Source: an uncultured Bacteroidales bacterium
GTDB lineage: Bacteria; Bacteroidota; Bacteroidia; Bacteroidales; Paludibacteraceae
Length of the DNA: 64,000 nt
Direction of reading: 5' to 3'
Assembly (NCBI GenBank): GCA_900316005.1
Contig: ONBH01000013.1
Coordinates: forward strand, 1 to 64,000
This document shows, in pieces, positions 16,562 to 25,243 of the stretch. Numbering within the stretch: the stretch's first letter is position 1; each line of letters starts with the position of its first letter. The notes beneath the pieces are model-generated. The model did no database searches. It was given only the letters and a program-made list of their open reading frames with translations, and had not been told where the DNA came from. The position numbers were made by a program, and so were the translations under genes.

Positions 16562-17586
16562 TAGTAATAAACGGCAGATTTCTTACGCAGCGCCTGACGG
16601 GTGTTCACCGTTTCGCCTACGAAATCACCTGCGCCCTCTGGCGACGGGGCGAAGAACTCGTGGTAGTAGCGCCGGCGGATGTGTGCGAACAATACGAATG
16701 CCCATTCCCCGTAGTACGCACGCGCGGCAAAGGCTCGCATCTGTGGGAACAGATGATTCTGCCCCATTATGTCCGTCGCCATTACCGCGGCGCCCTGCTC
16801 ATCACCTGGACAGGACTCAGTCCGCTGTCGTACCGCCATGCCTTCTATACGATACACGATGTGTCGTACCTGGAGAATCCCCGCTGGTTCAGCCGGTCGT
16901 ATTACTGGTTCTACCGCCTCCTGACACCGCTGGCGGCACGGCGTGCCGAACGGGTATTGACCGTCAGCGAGTTCTCCAAACGCGAGTTGATCAAGTACCT
17001 GCACCTGCCTGCTGACCGAATCAACGTAGTCTATAACGCTGTGGATACCATGCCACCCGGTCAGCTTCAGGAGGGCGAACGCTACATCCTGTCGGTATGC
17101 TCTATGGATCCGCGCAAGAATCTGCCGCGTCTCGTAGAGGCCTTCGCCGGCATGCAGGATACCGACTGCAAGCTATACCTCGTCGGCGGTACGAATAGTG
17201 TTTTCCGTCATGCCGGAATGGAGACAGACGAGCGCGTCAAGCTGCTGGGCTACGTCTCCGGTGCACGCCTCAGCGACCTCTACCGCAACGCCTTGGCTTT
17301 TGTCAGCGCGTCGGTCTATGAGGGATTCGGCATTCCCAATGTGGAAGCCATGTGGCAGGACTGCCCGCTGGCCGTATCAGATATCGAGGTCTATCACGAG
17401 GTATGCGGCGATGCCGCCGTCTATTTCGACCCCTATAATCCGGAATCCATCCGCACGACGATCCGGCAACTCATCGGCTCGGAGGCGTTGCGCAATCAAT
17501 TAATAGAAAAAGGCCGTCAACGCTGCCGCCTGTTCAGTTGGGACAAATCGGCTGCTACGGTCGCCATACTAATACATACGACATGA
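16558..17586 (+). CDS. Glycosyltransferase, GT4 type
   Basis: I place the start at the ATG at 16558, overlapping the previous stop in ATGATAG, which gives 342 residues. Upstream in-frame ATGs exist but would embed the start deep in the WbsX gene. GT4 signatures are GRFLTQRLTGVHRFAYEI, YILSVCSMDPRKNLPRLVEA and SASVYEGFGIPNVEAMWQ, the last holding the donor-binding Glu pair. It should act on the growing repeat unit. The stop overlaps the next gene in another ATGA. Confidence 0.86.
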   Translation: MIVINGRFLTQRLTGVHRFAYEITCALWRRGEELVVVAPADVCEQYECPFPVVRTRGKGSHLWEQMILPHYVRRHYRGALLITWTGLSPLSYRHAFYTIHDVSYLENPRWFSRSYYWFYRLLTPLAARRAERVLTVSEFSKRELIKYLHLPADRINVVYNAVDTMPPGQLQEGERYILSVCSMDPRKNLPRLVEAFAGMQDTDCKLYLVGGTNSVFRHAGMETDERVKLLGYVSGARLSDLYRNALAFVSASVYEGFGIPNVEAMWQDCPLAVSDIEVYHEVCGDAAVYFDPYNPESIRTTIRQLIGSEALRNQLIEKGRQRCRLFSWDKSAATVAILIHTT

Positions 17587-18695
17587 AAACACCCGCCAAA
17601 CTGGCTTTTGTAGGCAACAGTGCCTTGACGATGATGAACTTCCGTCTGGGCGTGATGAAAGAATTGAGCAAGCAGTACGAGGTGGTCATGATGACACCCG
17701 AAGACTGCGAACTGACACCCTTGAAAGGCACGAATATCCGCTTTGTGCCAATCAAGGTGGATTGTAAAGGACAGAATCCGATTCGCGACTTAAAACTGAT
17801 TTCCCAATTGAAGCAAATCTATCAGTCGGAGGGATTTGATTTCATCTTCCACTTTACCATCAAGCCCAATATCTATGGTTCGATGGCAGCTTCGTCACTG
17901 GGCATCAAGCATATCAATGTAATCACCGGTCTCGGCTATACGTTTATCAAGCGTAACTGGCTGTTCTATCTATCCTGCCAGCTACATCGGCATGCCATGC
18001 GCAACACCAATGCGGTGTGGTTCCTCAATCAGGACGACTGCGACTCATTCGTCAAATGGCATATAATTCCCTCCTCTAAAACACATATCATACACGGCGA
18101 GGGGGTGAACACCGATTATTTCCGCTCCACACGCGAACCGGATCAGCCATTTATTTTCCTCCACTGCGGACGCATGCTTCGCAGCAAAGGTGTTGAACTC
18201 TATATCCGTGCAGCCGAACGGCTGAAGGCAGAATATCCGGAAGTGCGCTGGCAGTTACTGGGTCCACTGGATGCCCTCAATCCCGATGCCATTCGGCCCG
18301 CGGAGATGGAGGCATGGGTCCGTAGCGGAATTGTAGAATACCTGGGTGTAACCAATGATGTGCGACCATATTTGGAGCGTTGCTCATGCATGGTCTTGCC
18401 ATCCTATTATATGGAGGGTGTTCCGCGTTCGCTGATGGAAGCTGCCTCTATGGAGCGTACGCTGATTGCCACAGACTCGGTCGGATGCAAGGACGTTGTA
18501 CTCGATGGCGTGAACGGCTTGCTTTGCGAAAAACGCAGCCTGGACAGTCTTACCAATACGATGCGCAAAGTGCTGAAACTCGAACCAGAACAACTACGCT
18601 GCATGGGAAAGAAGGGAAGAGAGTTAATGCTACGAAAGTTTGATGAAAAGATTATTATAGAGGAATACAAAAAAGCGCTAACAACGTATGCTTAA
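17583..18695 (+). CDS. Glycosyltransferase, GT4 type (PglA/WbpT-like)
   Basis: From the ATG at 17583 the protein has 370 residues. The N-terminus KLAFVGNSALTMMNFRLGV, then HFTIKPNIYGSMAASSLGI and NVITGLGYTFIKRNW, resembles GT4 enzymes of the PglA/WbpT kind that extend undecaprenyl-linked N-acetyl sugars. The C-terminal donor site reads VLPSYYMEGVPRSLMEAASM. It may act early in repeat-unit assembly, but no initiating sugar-phosphate transferase is encoded in this window. It overlaps the next gene by 8 bp. Confidence 0.82.
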   Translation: MKTPAKLAFVGNSALTMMNFRLGVMKELSKQYEVVMMTPEDCELTPLKGTNIRFVPIKVDCKGQNPIRDLKLISQLKQIYQSEGFDFIFHFTIKPNIYGSMAASSLGIKHINVITGLGYTFIKRNWLFYLSCQLHRHAMRNTNAVWFLNQDDCDSFVKWHIIPSSKTHIIHGEGVNTDYFRSTREPDQPFIFLHCGRMLRSKGVELYIRAAERLKAEYPEVRWQLLGPLDALNPDAIRPAEMEAWVRSGIVEYLGVTNDVRPYLERCSCMVLPSYYMEGVPRSLMEAASMERTLIATDSVGCKDVVLDGVNGLLCEKRSLDSLTNTMRKVLKLEPEQLRCMGKKGRELMLRKFDEKIIIEEYKKALTTYA

Positions 18696-19527
18696 TGTAT
18701 CAATTGTACTCTTTCACCCCATGTGGGAGCAGAATGTGCTGCCGCTTGTGAAGGAGCTTCAACGCGCAAGATGCGTCCGGAAGATAGCACTTATCGACAA
18801 CTCCGAGCAGTCGTCTCAATTGCTATTCGATAAACAGATTTTTCAGGATTCATCGGAAGTTTCGTACCTATTCACAGGTACCAATCTTGGCTACGGTCGT
18901 GCCCATAACATCTCGCTTCGCGAGAGTATTCAGGATGAGGTGGAGTATCACCTGGTGCTCAATGACGATATCCTTCTTCTCGCCGAGGACCTCGACCGGA
19001 TACATGCTTTCATGGAATTGCATCCGGATGTAGGCTGTCTGATGCCCCGCGTCTTCTCGCCCGACGGCGAGGAACAGTACTTGGCCAAACTGCTGCCCGC
19101 CCCCCTTGACCTGTTCGGACGGCGCTTTCTGCCCGCCGGCCTGATGCGCAGACGCAATGCGCGCTTTGAGTTACGGAACTTGGACCACAACCTGCCTATC
19201 GATGCTCCTTACCTCAGCGGCTGCTTTATGTTTCTCCGCACCCGAGCCGCCGAAGAGGCAGGCTTGTTTGACGAACGATATTTCCTTTATCCCGAAGATA
19301 TCGACCTCACGCGCACGATACATCGGCACTACCGCACACTCTACTGGCCGACGGTCACCATTGTGCATGATCACCGACGCGCCTCGTATCACTCATGGCG
19401 CATGACGTGGGTTCACATCCGCAATCTATGCCGCTATTTCGGAAAATGGGGATGGCTGTTCGACCGCGAGCGACGCCTATACAACCATCAGACGATACGT
19501 CAGGTACAAGGCATAGATAAGCAATAA
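18688..19527 (+). CDS. Glycosyltransferase, GT2 type
   Basis: The protein has 279 residues with a GT-A fold. NVSIVLFHP is at the start, NLGYGRAHNISLRES near residue 70, and the metal-binding VLNDDI is the DxD-like site. SGCFMFLRTRAAEEAGLFDE and YFLYPEDIDLTRTIH match the rhamnosyltransferase-like GT2 group. It is the last gene of the polysaccharide operon. Its 3' end overlaps the convergent Na+/Ca2+ antiporter gene by 51 bp. Confidence 0.86.
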   Translation: MLNVSIVLFHPMWEQNVLPLVKELQRARCVRKIALIDNSEQSSQLLFDKQIFQDSSEVSYLFTGTNLGYGRAHNISLRESIQDEVEYHLVLNDDILLLAEDLDRIHAFMELHPDVGCLMPRVFSPDGEEQYLAKLLPAPLDLFGRRFLPAGLMRRRNARFELRNLDHNLPIDAPYLSGCFMFLRTRAAEEAGLFDERYFLYPEDIDLTRTIHRHYRTLYWPTVTIVHDHRRASYHSWRMTWVHIRNLCRYFGKWGWLFDRERRLYNHQTIRQVQGIDKQ

Positions 19528-20466
19528 AAGCGCTCCCTGCCAACGGAGGATGGCATGCTGACGATTGCTACCGACAAAGACCAAAACCAGCACACTGCCC
19601 AATACGACCATCGCAATATCCAACTTGATGCCCTCATACGCGGGTAGCGGACAAATAACCGCGCTGGTTCCCAATACAAAGAATATATTGAATATATTGC
19701 TACCAATAACATTGCCCAACGCTATATCGCTGTTCTTCTTGGTAGCAGCAATGACCGATGTAGCCAACTCGGGCAGCGAAGTGCCCAGCGCTACAATGGT
19801 CAGACCTATGATGGCCTCACTGACGCCCATGCGCGTTGCCAGTTCTACAGCGCTCTGCACAATCAGTTCGCCGCCTACAATAAGGCCGACCAAACCGCCT
19901 ATTATCAGGGCTACAGCGCGGCTAACAGGCATATTCTTTACCTGACTTGTCTCTGCATCACCCGCATGTTCGTGGGCATGGCGGAAGGTGTGATAGATAA
20001 AATAACAGAACACCAGCAAAAGTAGCACACCGCCTACTCTGTTTATACTCAGCTCATATCCGCCTTGAAGTACAGGCACGTAGATAGCCAGTAGGATAGC
20101 CAGACCGGCTACAATGGATAGCGGGACATCAAAACGGCGACTATCGCGCTGCGACACAATGGGATAGACCAGGGCCGTGCAACCCAAGATAACGAAGGTA
20201 TTGATGATGTTTGAACCCAAGATATTGGTGATGGCAAGGTCGGTGGTCTGACTGGCTACCGACACCATATTCACCACAAACTCCGGCATGCTGGTGCCGA
20301 AAGCCACAACGGTCAGACCGATTACTAAATCACTTATTCCAAATCGTTTAGCAATAGCCGATGCACCATCCACGAGCCAGTCTGCACCCTTAATCAGGGC
20401 CACAAAACCAACCACAATCAGCACGATTGCCACCCAAATACCGTATGCTAATAAACTTGCTATCAC
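19477..20466 (-). CDS. Na+/Ca2+ antiporter (YrbG-like)
   Basis: The protein has 329 residues and about ten membrane segments. It has the two inverted alpha repeats of the CaCA family: GLTVVAFGTSMPEFVVN with ILGSNIINTFVILG, and GLTIVALGTSLPELATS with VIGSNIFNIFFVLG. It should exchange Ca2+ for Na+ or K+ across the inner membrane. Translation probably starts at the GTG at 20466. It follows ychF by about 90 bp; that gap is filled with heptamer repeats. Confidence 0.9.
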   Translation of the reverse strand: MIASLLAYGIWVAIVLIVVGFVALIKGADWLVDGASAIAKRFGISDLVIGLTVVAFGTSMPEFVVNMVSVASQTTDLAITNILGSNIINTFVILGCTALVYPIVSQRDSRRFDVPLSIVAGLAILLAIYVPVLQGGYELSINRVGGVLLLLVFCYFIYHTFRHAHEHAGDAETSQVKNMPVSRAVALIIGGLVGLIVGGELIVQSAVELATRMGVSEAIIGLTIVALGTSLPELATSVIAATKKNSDIALGNVIGSNIFNIFFVLGTSAVICPLPAYEGIKLDIAMVVLGSVLVLVFVGSNRQHAILRWQGALLLLIYALYLTYRLMVV

Positions 20467-20483
20467 AGCCTATCTTAATTTTT

Positions 20484-20511
20484 GTCGTTTGTCGTTAGTC
20501 GTTTGTCGGGA
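20484..20511 (+). repeat. GTCGTTT heptamer array
   Basis: Units GTCGTTT, GTCGTTA, GTCGTTT, GTCGGGA lie between the antiporter and ychF. Confidence 0.85.
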
Positions 20512-20527
20512 GGAATAGTCCACTATT

Positions 20528-20552
20528 CTGTATTCTGCCAGCGAAGCGGTCT
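20528..20552 (+). repeat. 25-nt repeat downstream of ychF
   Basis: The segment begins CTGTATTCTGCCAGCG. It matches 21867-21891, upstream of ychF, in 22 of 25 positions, so the two copies bracket the gene in the same orientation. TATTCTG also occurs twice in tandem here. Confidence 0.65.
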
Positions 20553-20555
20553 TCT

Positions 20556-21662
20556 TTATACATTAAACAGGAAATGCATGATATCTCCATCCTGCACCAC
20601 ATACTCCTTGCCTTCGATGCCCAATTTACCGGCAGCGCGGCAGGCAGCCTCGCCACCCAGGGCAATGTAGTCTTCGTATTTAATGACCTCTGCACGAATG
20701 AAGCCGCGCTCGAAGTCCGTATGAATCACACCCGCACATTGCGGTGCCTTGCTGCCTGCACGGAAGGTCCAAGCGCGCACCTCATCGCTACCGGCGGTAA
20801 GGAACGTACGCAGATTCAGTAGGTTATAAGCAGCCTTAATGAGCCGATTCACACCACTCTCCTGTAGGCCAATCTCTTCCAGGAATAATTGTCGCTCCTC
20901 GTAAGTCTCCAGTTCGGCTATCTCGCTCTCTATCTTGGCAGCCACCACCAATACCTCAGCCTGCTCATCCTTAACGGCTTCGCGCACGGCCTCGACATAC
21001 TTGTTGCCGCTCACGGCGGATGCCTCATCCACGTTGCAGACATACAAAACGGGCTTGTTCGTCAGTAGCATCATTTCCTTGGCGGCCTGCTCCTCGTCCT
21101 TGTTGTTTAGTTCTACAGTGCGGGCACTCTTGCCTTGCGAAAGGGCTTCTCGGTAACGCAGCAGCACCTCTAAGGCCAGTTTGGCCTGCTTGTCGCCACC
21201 CGCTTTGGCCTGTTTCTCGGTCTTCTGGATGCGGTTCTCCACGGTCTCTAAATCCTTCAGTTGCAACTCGGCATCGATAATCTCTTTGTCGCGCACAGGG
21301 TCAACCGAACCATCTACATGCACCACGTTCTCATCATCAAAGCAGCGCAGCACATGGATGATGGCATCCGTCTCGCGGATATTACTCAGGAATTTATTGC
21401 CCAATCCCTCGCCCTGGCTGGCACCTTTCACCAGACCGGCTATATCAACTATCTCCACCGTAGTGGGGATGACACCGCGTTCGGGTTTACACAACTCACC
21501 CAATTTGATTAACCGCTCATCGGGCACCGTGATAACCCCTACATTAGGTTCAATGGTGCAGAACGGGAAGTTAGCTGATTGCGCTTTGGCATTACTCAGA
21601 CAATTGAACAAGGTCGATTTCCCTACATTAGGAAGCCCTACTATTCCACATTGCAAACTCAT
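20556..21662 (-). CDS. ychF: Redox-regulated ATPase YchF (Obg-like)
   Basis: Starting at the ATG at 21662 gives 368 residues, beginning MSLQCGIVGLPNVGKSTLFN. This P-loop, with DIAGLVKGASQGEGLGNKFL in the G3 region and a C-terminal TGS domain, identifies the universal ribosome-associated ATPase YchF/OLA1. A longer frame to 21806 crosses the promoter at 21691-21722 and a hairpin, so I reject it. The C-terminus MHFLFNV is also typical. Confidence 0.95.
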   Translation of the reverse strand: MSLQCGIVGLPNVGKSTLFNCLSNAKAQSANFPFCTIEPNVGVITVPDERLIKLGELCKPERGVIPTTVEIVDIAGLVKGASQGEGLGNKFLSNIRETDAIIHVLRCFDDENVVHVDGSVDPVRDKEIIDAELQLKDLETVENRIQKTEKQAKAGGDKQAKLALEVLLRYREALSQGKSARTVELNNKDEEQAAKEMMLLTNKPVLYVCNVDEASAVSGNKYVEAVREAVKDEQAEVLVVAAKIESEIAELETYEERQLFLEEIGLQESGVNRLIKAAYNLLNLRTFLTAGSDEVRAWTFRAGSKAPQCAGVIHTDFERGFIRAEVIKYEDYIALGGEAACRAAGKLGIEGKEYVVQDGDIMHFLFNV

Positions 21663-21690
21663 AATTTCTTTCTTTTTCCAAAAACGGCTG

Positions 21691-21722
21691 CAAAGGTACA
21701 ACTTTTTTCGGACATATGCAAA
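21691..21722 (-). promoter_or_regulatory. Promoter of ychF
   Basis: On the minus strand TTTG (21719-21722), a 20-bp spacer, and TACCTTTG (21691-21698). The TTTG is the end of the T-tract of the hairpin at 21721-21752. Confidence 0.85.
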
Positions 21723-21752
21723 AAAAAACGCTTTCGTATAGCGTTTTTTTTT
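21721..21752. terminator. A/T-flanked hairpin upstream of ychF
   Basis: An A-tract, AACGCT, a loop, AGCGTT and a T-tract. It is symmetric and could stop transcription in either direction. It abuts the ychF promoter, like the hairpins at 251-280 and 51023-51053. Confidence 0.6.
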
Positions 21753-21866
21753 ACTTTGCCTATGGCATTGGCGTTGGCATTGGTTCCGTCGATGCCATTG
21801 ATCCACCGGATTGAACAGGTGTGCTTCCGCAAACGTGATTCGTTTCTCGCCGGCACATAATACAAT

Positions 21867-21891
21867 CTGTATTCTGTCAGCGCAGAGGTCT
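21867..21891 (+). repeat. 25-nt repeat upstream of ychF
   Basis: Second copy of the sequence at 20528-20552. The rest of the 240-bp gap holds the two divergent promoters and nothing else recognisable. Confidence 0.65.
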
Positions 21892-21994
21892 GTAATCTAT
21901 TCTCCAATTTTTGCGTTTAGTCGCTCATCTAACTTGCAAAATTACTATTATTTTGCCATATATGCAAATATTTATGCAAAAAAAATGCCAAATA

Positions 21995-22026
21995 TTTGTA
22001 TATTTGCATTATTTGTTGTACTTTTG
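21995..22026 (+). promoter_or_regulatory. Promoter of the helix-hairpin-helix gene
   Basis: TTTG (21995-21998), a 20-bp spacer, and TACTTTTG (22019-22026), 21 bp before the start codon. Confidence 0.82.
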
Positions 22027-22047
22027 CACCCCGAATAGATTAGTTTT

Positions 22048-22947
22048 ATGCCTTCACGCGAGCAAATAATAGGAGCTATTGCCATTGGTGGAATGTTGGT
22101 TCTGACCATCCTTATCCTTTGCCTCATCCCCAAACCGGCTATGCCGGATAGGGTTGTAATACAGGGTGCTTCTGCCGAAGAAAATACCGATAGCACCACT
22201 CTACCCGTCTTACGACCCTTTGACCCCAATACTGCTGATAGCATAACCCTCATCAGCGTCGGATTGACTCCCCGTCAGACACATGGCCTCCTGCAGTATC
22301 GGCGCAAAGGGGGACGCTGGCGCCGGGCTGATGACTTCGCACGTCTCTACGGACTTACTGATAGCGCTTTTCAGGTTCTCAGACCCTATATCGCCATTGA
22401 TACCATGCCTTTTTGGCGCGAGAAGGAGATTCGCCGCACCCTGCGGGATAGTGCACGGCGTGCAGATAGTTTGTTGCGCGATAGTATCTATCGGGCTCAG
22501 TATGTGGCACGTTATGGCGAGCCCCGACCCAAACGTGATACCATTCTCGACCTCAATAGCGCTGATACTTCTGAGTTAACGCTCATAAGGGGTATTGGAC
22601 CTTTTATTGCGCGCCGTATCATCCGTTACCGCGAACAATTAGGCGGTTATTATTCCCCACAACAGCTGCATGATTTGGCGCGCGAGGATGCACGCCTCAG
22701 TGGGTTGGATACGTTAACCCGCTATTTCTTCGCCACAATAGATAGTATCCGACCTATTCCGGTCAATCATAGTTCAGTCCGTCGTTTGGCCTCTCATCCG
22801 TACCTCACTTACACGCAGGCGGAGGCAATTTATGAAATGCGCCGCAGAAAAATTAACTTAAAAAGTATCGATGAAATCAGGAAAATCTCGTCCATCACTC
22901 CTGATGACATCACCCGCCTCACCCCCTACCTCGATTTCACCCCTTAA
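22048..22947 (+). CDS. Membrane-anchored helix-hairpin-helix (ComEA-like) protein
   Basis: The protein has 299 residues. A membrane segment lies at about 8-27 and a ComEA-type HhH module at about 172-220 (LDLNSADTSELTLIRGIGPF, then ARRIIRYREQLGGY). Two further HhH-like stretches flank it (PFDPNTADSITLISVGLTP and PYLTYTQAEAIYEMRRRK). Such proteins bind DNA non-specifically on the outside of the membrane during uptake, and comEC lies 12 kb downstream. A role in DNA uptake is therefore plausible but inferred. Confidence 0.78.
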   Translation: MPSREQIIGAIAIGGMLVLTILILCLIPKPAMPDRVVIQGASAEENTDSTTLPVLRPFDPNTADSITLISVGLTPRQTHGLLQYRRKGGRWRRADDFARLYGLTDSAFQVLRPYIAIDTMPFWREKEIRRTLRDSARRADSLLRDSIYRAQYVARYGEPRPKRDTILDLNSADTSELTLIRGIGPFIARRIIRYREQLGGYYSPQQLHDLAREDARLSGLDTLTRYFFATIDSIRPIPVNHSSVRRLASHPYLTYTQAEAIYEMRRRKINLKSIDEIRKISSITPDDITRLTPYLDFTP

Positions 22948-22968
22948 TCCATCCTCGCTGTTATATAT

Positions 22969-23003
22969 CGGTTCTCGGTACTCGGTTCTGGGTTATCGGT
23001 TAT
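22969..23003 (+). repeat. CGGTTCT heptamer array between the HhH gene and ribD
   Basis: Units CGGTTCT, CGGTACT, CGGTTCT, GGGTTAT, CGGTTAT. The unit order closely parallels the in-frame array in ribD at 23444-23471. Confidence 0.85.
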
Positions 23004-23049
23004 AGGCAAAATCTTGTCAGTATACAATCGAAATTTCTGCGAGAGTGAA

Positions 23050-23093
23050 CCGAACCATTCCCGAAGCAATCCCGAACCAATCCCGAGACAATA
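23050..23093 (+). repeat. 11-nt tandem array
   Basis: Four 11-nt units of the type CCGAACCATTC at 23050, 23061, 23072 and 23083, in the 390-bp gap before ribD. The part from about 23094 to 23218 holds no gene or motif I recognise. Confidence 0.8.
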
Positions 23094-23218
23094 TCGGGGT
23101 CGTAAAATCGAAAGCACCCTGCTACCGACATCATATTAACGACATACCTTTCGCTAACATGGATAACACACCCTCTTGTTGTATGTATTTACTCTTTTTT
23201 TGCTAAAAAATACGGATA

Positions 23219-23246
23219 TTCATTATTAATTATTCATTATTCATTC
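23219..23246 (+). repeat. TTCATTA heptamer array upstream of the ribD promoter
   Basis: Units TTCATTA, TTAATTA, TTCATTA, TTCATTC end 6 bp before the -33 box of the ribD promoter. Confidence 0.8.
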
Positions 23247-23252
23247 AAAAAA

Positions 23253-23284
23253 TTTGCGTATGTGCAATTTTTGTTGTACCTTTG
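23253..23284 (+). promoter_or_regulatory. Promoter of the ribD operon
   Basis: TTTG (23253-23256), a 20-bp spacer, and TACCTTTG (23277-23284). The leader to the start codon is only about 50 nt, too short for an FMN riboswitch. Confidence 0.85.
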
Positions 23285-23338
23285 TGGCCTAAATTGCGGG
23301 AGAATGCCCTAAAAGGGCAAAAATAAGCGAAAAAGATT

Positions 23339-24376
23339 ATGCAAAACAATGACTGTTTCTATATGCGGAGGTGTTTGGAGTTGGCACGGAAGGGGGCATA
23401 CTATGTAGCCCCCAACCCGATGGTGGGGGCAGTGCTGGTGAAACGGTTCTCGATTATCGGTTCTGGGTTGTCGAACGACAAAATCATAAGCGAGGGTTGT
23501 CATATGCGGTACGGCGGTCCGCATGCCGAAGTGAACTGCCTCAACCCTTTGCCGGACGACTTCGACTATACGGACACCACCCTCTACGTGAGCCTGGAGC
23601 CGTGCAGCCACTGGGGCAAGACACCGCCCTGCGCCGACCTGATCATCAAGAAAGGCATTCCGCGCGTGGTAGTAGGCATGCAGGACCCCAATCCGCTGGT
23701 GAGCGGGCAAGGAATAGAGCGACTGCGAAAGCATGGCATAGAAGTTGTAGTAGGTGTCATGGAAGCCGAGTGCCGCGAGCTGAACAAGCGATTCCTCTGC
23801 CTGCAGGAGAAACACCGTCCGTACGTGATACTGAAGTGGGCAGAGACAGCCGATGGGTTCATCGACTACAAACGACAACCTGACTTTGGCAACCAAAAGC
23901 CGCTGGTGATATCAAACAAGGTGACCAAGCAGTTGGTTCACCAAATGCGGGCGGAGAACATGGCTATATTGGTCGGTTCGGGAACCGCACTACTGGATAA
24001 TCCGCGTCTTGCTACCACCCACTGGAGCGGACGCAACCCGATACGGGTGCTGTTAGACCGGCGCGGACGGGTGGATAAGACATGCCGGCTGTTTAGCGAC
24101 GATGCCGAGACTATCGTCTATCGCGGCGAAGGCGGGTGGCAGGATGTGCTACATATGTTGGCGGACCGCCATATCCACAGCGTGCTGGTAGAGGGCGGCG
24201 CCACGGTGCTGAATGCCATATTGACAGACGGCACATGGGATGAGATGCATGTGGAAGTAGCACCGATACGCATCGGCGACGGCGTGAAAGCGCCGCAGGT
24301 GTACCTGCCGGAAGAAGCGGGAAACGAAGTGGAGGGAAACAGGCTATTCATAATACGAAAAGCAATTGAAAATTGA
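23339..24376 (+). CDS. ribD: Riboflavin biosynthesis deaminase/reductase
   Basis: The protein has 345 residues. The N-terminal deaminase has PNPMVGAVLV, GGPHAEVNCL with the Zn-binding His, and PCSHWGKTPPCADLI with the two Zn-binding Cys. The C-terminal reductase has ILKWAETADGFIDY, RNPIRVLLDRRGR and VLVEGGATVLNA. It carries out steps two and three of riboflavin synthesis. An in-frame CGGTTCT array (23444-23471) lengthens the loop between VLV and SEGCHM. The last residues and stop lie in another array (24365-24392). Confidence 0.93.
   Translation: MQNNDCFYMRRCLELARKGAYYVAPNPMVGAVLVKRFSIIGSGLSNDKIISEGCHMRYGGPHAEVNCLNPLPDDFDYTDTTLYVSLEPCSHWGKTPPCADLIIKKGIPRVVVGMQDPNPLVSGQGIERLRKHGIEVVVGVMEAECRELNKRFLCLQEKHRPYVILKWAETADGFIDYKRQPDFGNQKPLVISNKVTKQLVHQMRAENMAILVGSGTALLDNPRLATTHWSGRNPIRVLLDRRGRVDKTCRLFSDDAETIVYRGEGGWQDVLHMLADRHIHSVLVEGGATVLNAILTDGTWDEMHVEVAPIRIGDGVKAPQVYLPEEAGNEVEGNRLFIIRKAIEN
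23444..23471 (+). repeat. In-frame heptamer array inside ribD
   Basis: Units CGGTTCT, CGATTAT, CGGTTCT, GGGTTGT encode the core of the segment KRFSIIGSGLSND. The order of unit types matches the intergenic array 470 bp upstream. Confidence 0.85.
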
Positions 24377-24392
24377 GAATGGAAAATGGAAA
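24365..24392 (+). repeat. Heptamer array across the ribD stop codon
   Basis: Units ATTGAAA, ATTGAGA, ATGGAAA, ATGGAAA. The second unit holds the ribD stop (24374-24376). The last unit ends six bases before the next start codon. Confidence 0.85.
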
Positions 24393-24397
24393 ATTTG

Positions 24398-25243
24398 ATG
24401 AAAAAGATACTATACATAGCAACAGTGTTAGTAGGGCTGACGGGTTGTCAGTTTCTGGAGAAACACCAGCAAAGAGATACCGTAGCCGAGGTGGCAGGTC
24501 AGCGTTTGACGGCGAGTGAACTGCAGCAAATAACAGGCAAGGCCTCTACGCCGGAGGATAGTGCGCGCTATGCAGAGGCCTATATCCGCCAGTGGGCAGA
24601 AGAGATATTGGTGTATGAGAAAGCCAAAGATCAGGCGGACGCCGAGGTAGAGCGGCTGGTGGAAGACTACCGACGCTCGCTGTACGTGCACGCCTACGAA
24701 CAACGCCTGGTGCAGCAACGCATGAACAAGACTATCGAGGATAGCGTGGTCAATAACTACTACGAAAGCCATCGCGACCAGTTTATCTTGGGTGAGAGCC
24801 TGCTGAAAGGTATCCTGCTCATCGTGCCCAACGGAGCGCCGAAGTTAGACAAACTGAAGAAACAACTGGCTGAGCCCGATGATGAGAACATCGAACATAT
24901 CGAGAAATATGCCTATCAGTACGCTACGGGCTATGAGCTCTTCACACGCAAATGGATGCCTGCCACCCATATCGTGCTCAGGCTGCCGTTAGAGACCAAC
25001 AACCTGGTGCAGCAACTGAAGAAGAGCAACCTCATCGAGGTACAAGACAGCCTATCGACCTACCTGCTGCAGGTGACCGATAAGTGTCTGCCCGGCGAGG
25101 TAATGCCCATAGAATATGCCCGTCCGGAAATAGAAGAGATACTGCTGGCGCAGCGCCAGAGCGTTTTTCTGCGCGAACAACGTAATAACCTATACCGCGA
25201 TGCGGTGAAATTTAAGAAACTGAAGATATATGCAACGGATTAA
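24398..25243 (+). CDS. Periplasmic SurA/PpiC-like lipoprotein
   Basis: I use the ATG at 24398, which starts a lipoprotein signal (MKKILYIATVLVGLTGC) with lipobox LTGC and Cys17; the product has 281 residues. An in-frame ATG at 24386 lies in the repeat array. The rest is largely helical and resembles the SurA N-terminal chaperone region. No convincing parvulin active-site block is visible. It probably escorts outer-membrane proteins through the periplasm. It overlaps the next, clearly SurA-like gene by 14 bp. Confidence 0.72.
   Translation: MKKILYIATVLVGLTGCQFLEKHQQRDTVAEVAGQRLTASELQQITGKASTPEDSARYAEAYIRQWAEEILVYEKAKDQADAEVERLVEDYRRSLYVHAYEQRLVQQRMNKTIEDSVVNNYYESHRDQFILGESLLKGILLIVPNGAPKLDKLKKQLAEPDDENIEHIEKYAYQYATGYELFTRKWMPATHIVLRLPLETNNLVQQLKKSNLIEVQDSLSTYLLQVTDKCLPGEVMPIEYARPEIEEILLAQRQSVFLREQRNNLYRDAVKFKKLKIYATD

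Noticed and set aside
21663-21806. N-terminal extension of ychF
   Set aside because: It crosses a canonical promoter and a hairpin, and the universal YchF N-terminus starts at 21662.
23285-23338. FMN riboswitch before ribD
   Set aside because: The leader after the promoter is only about 50 nt and lacks the conserved FMN elements.
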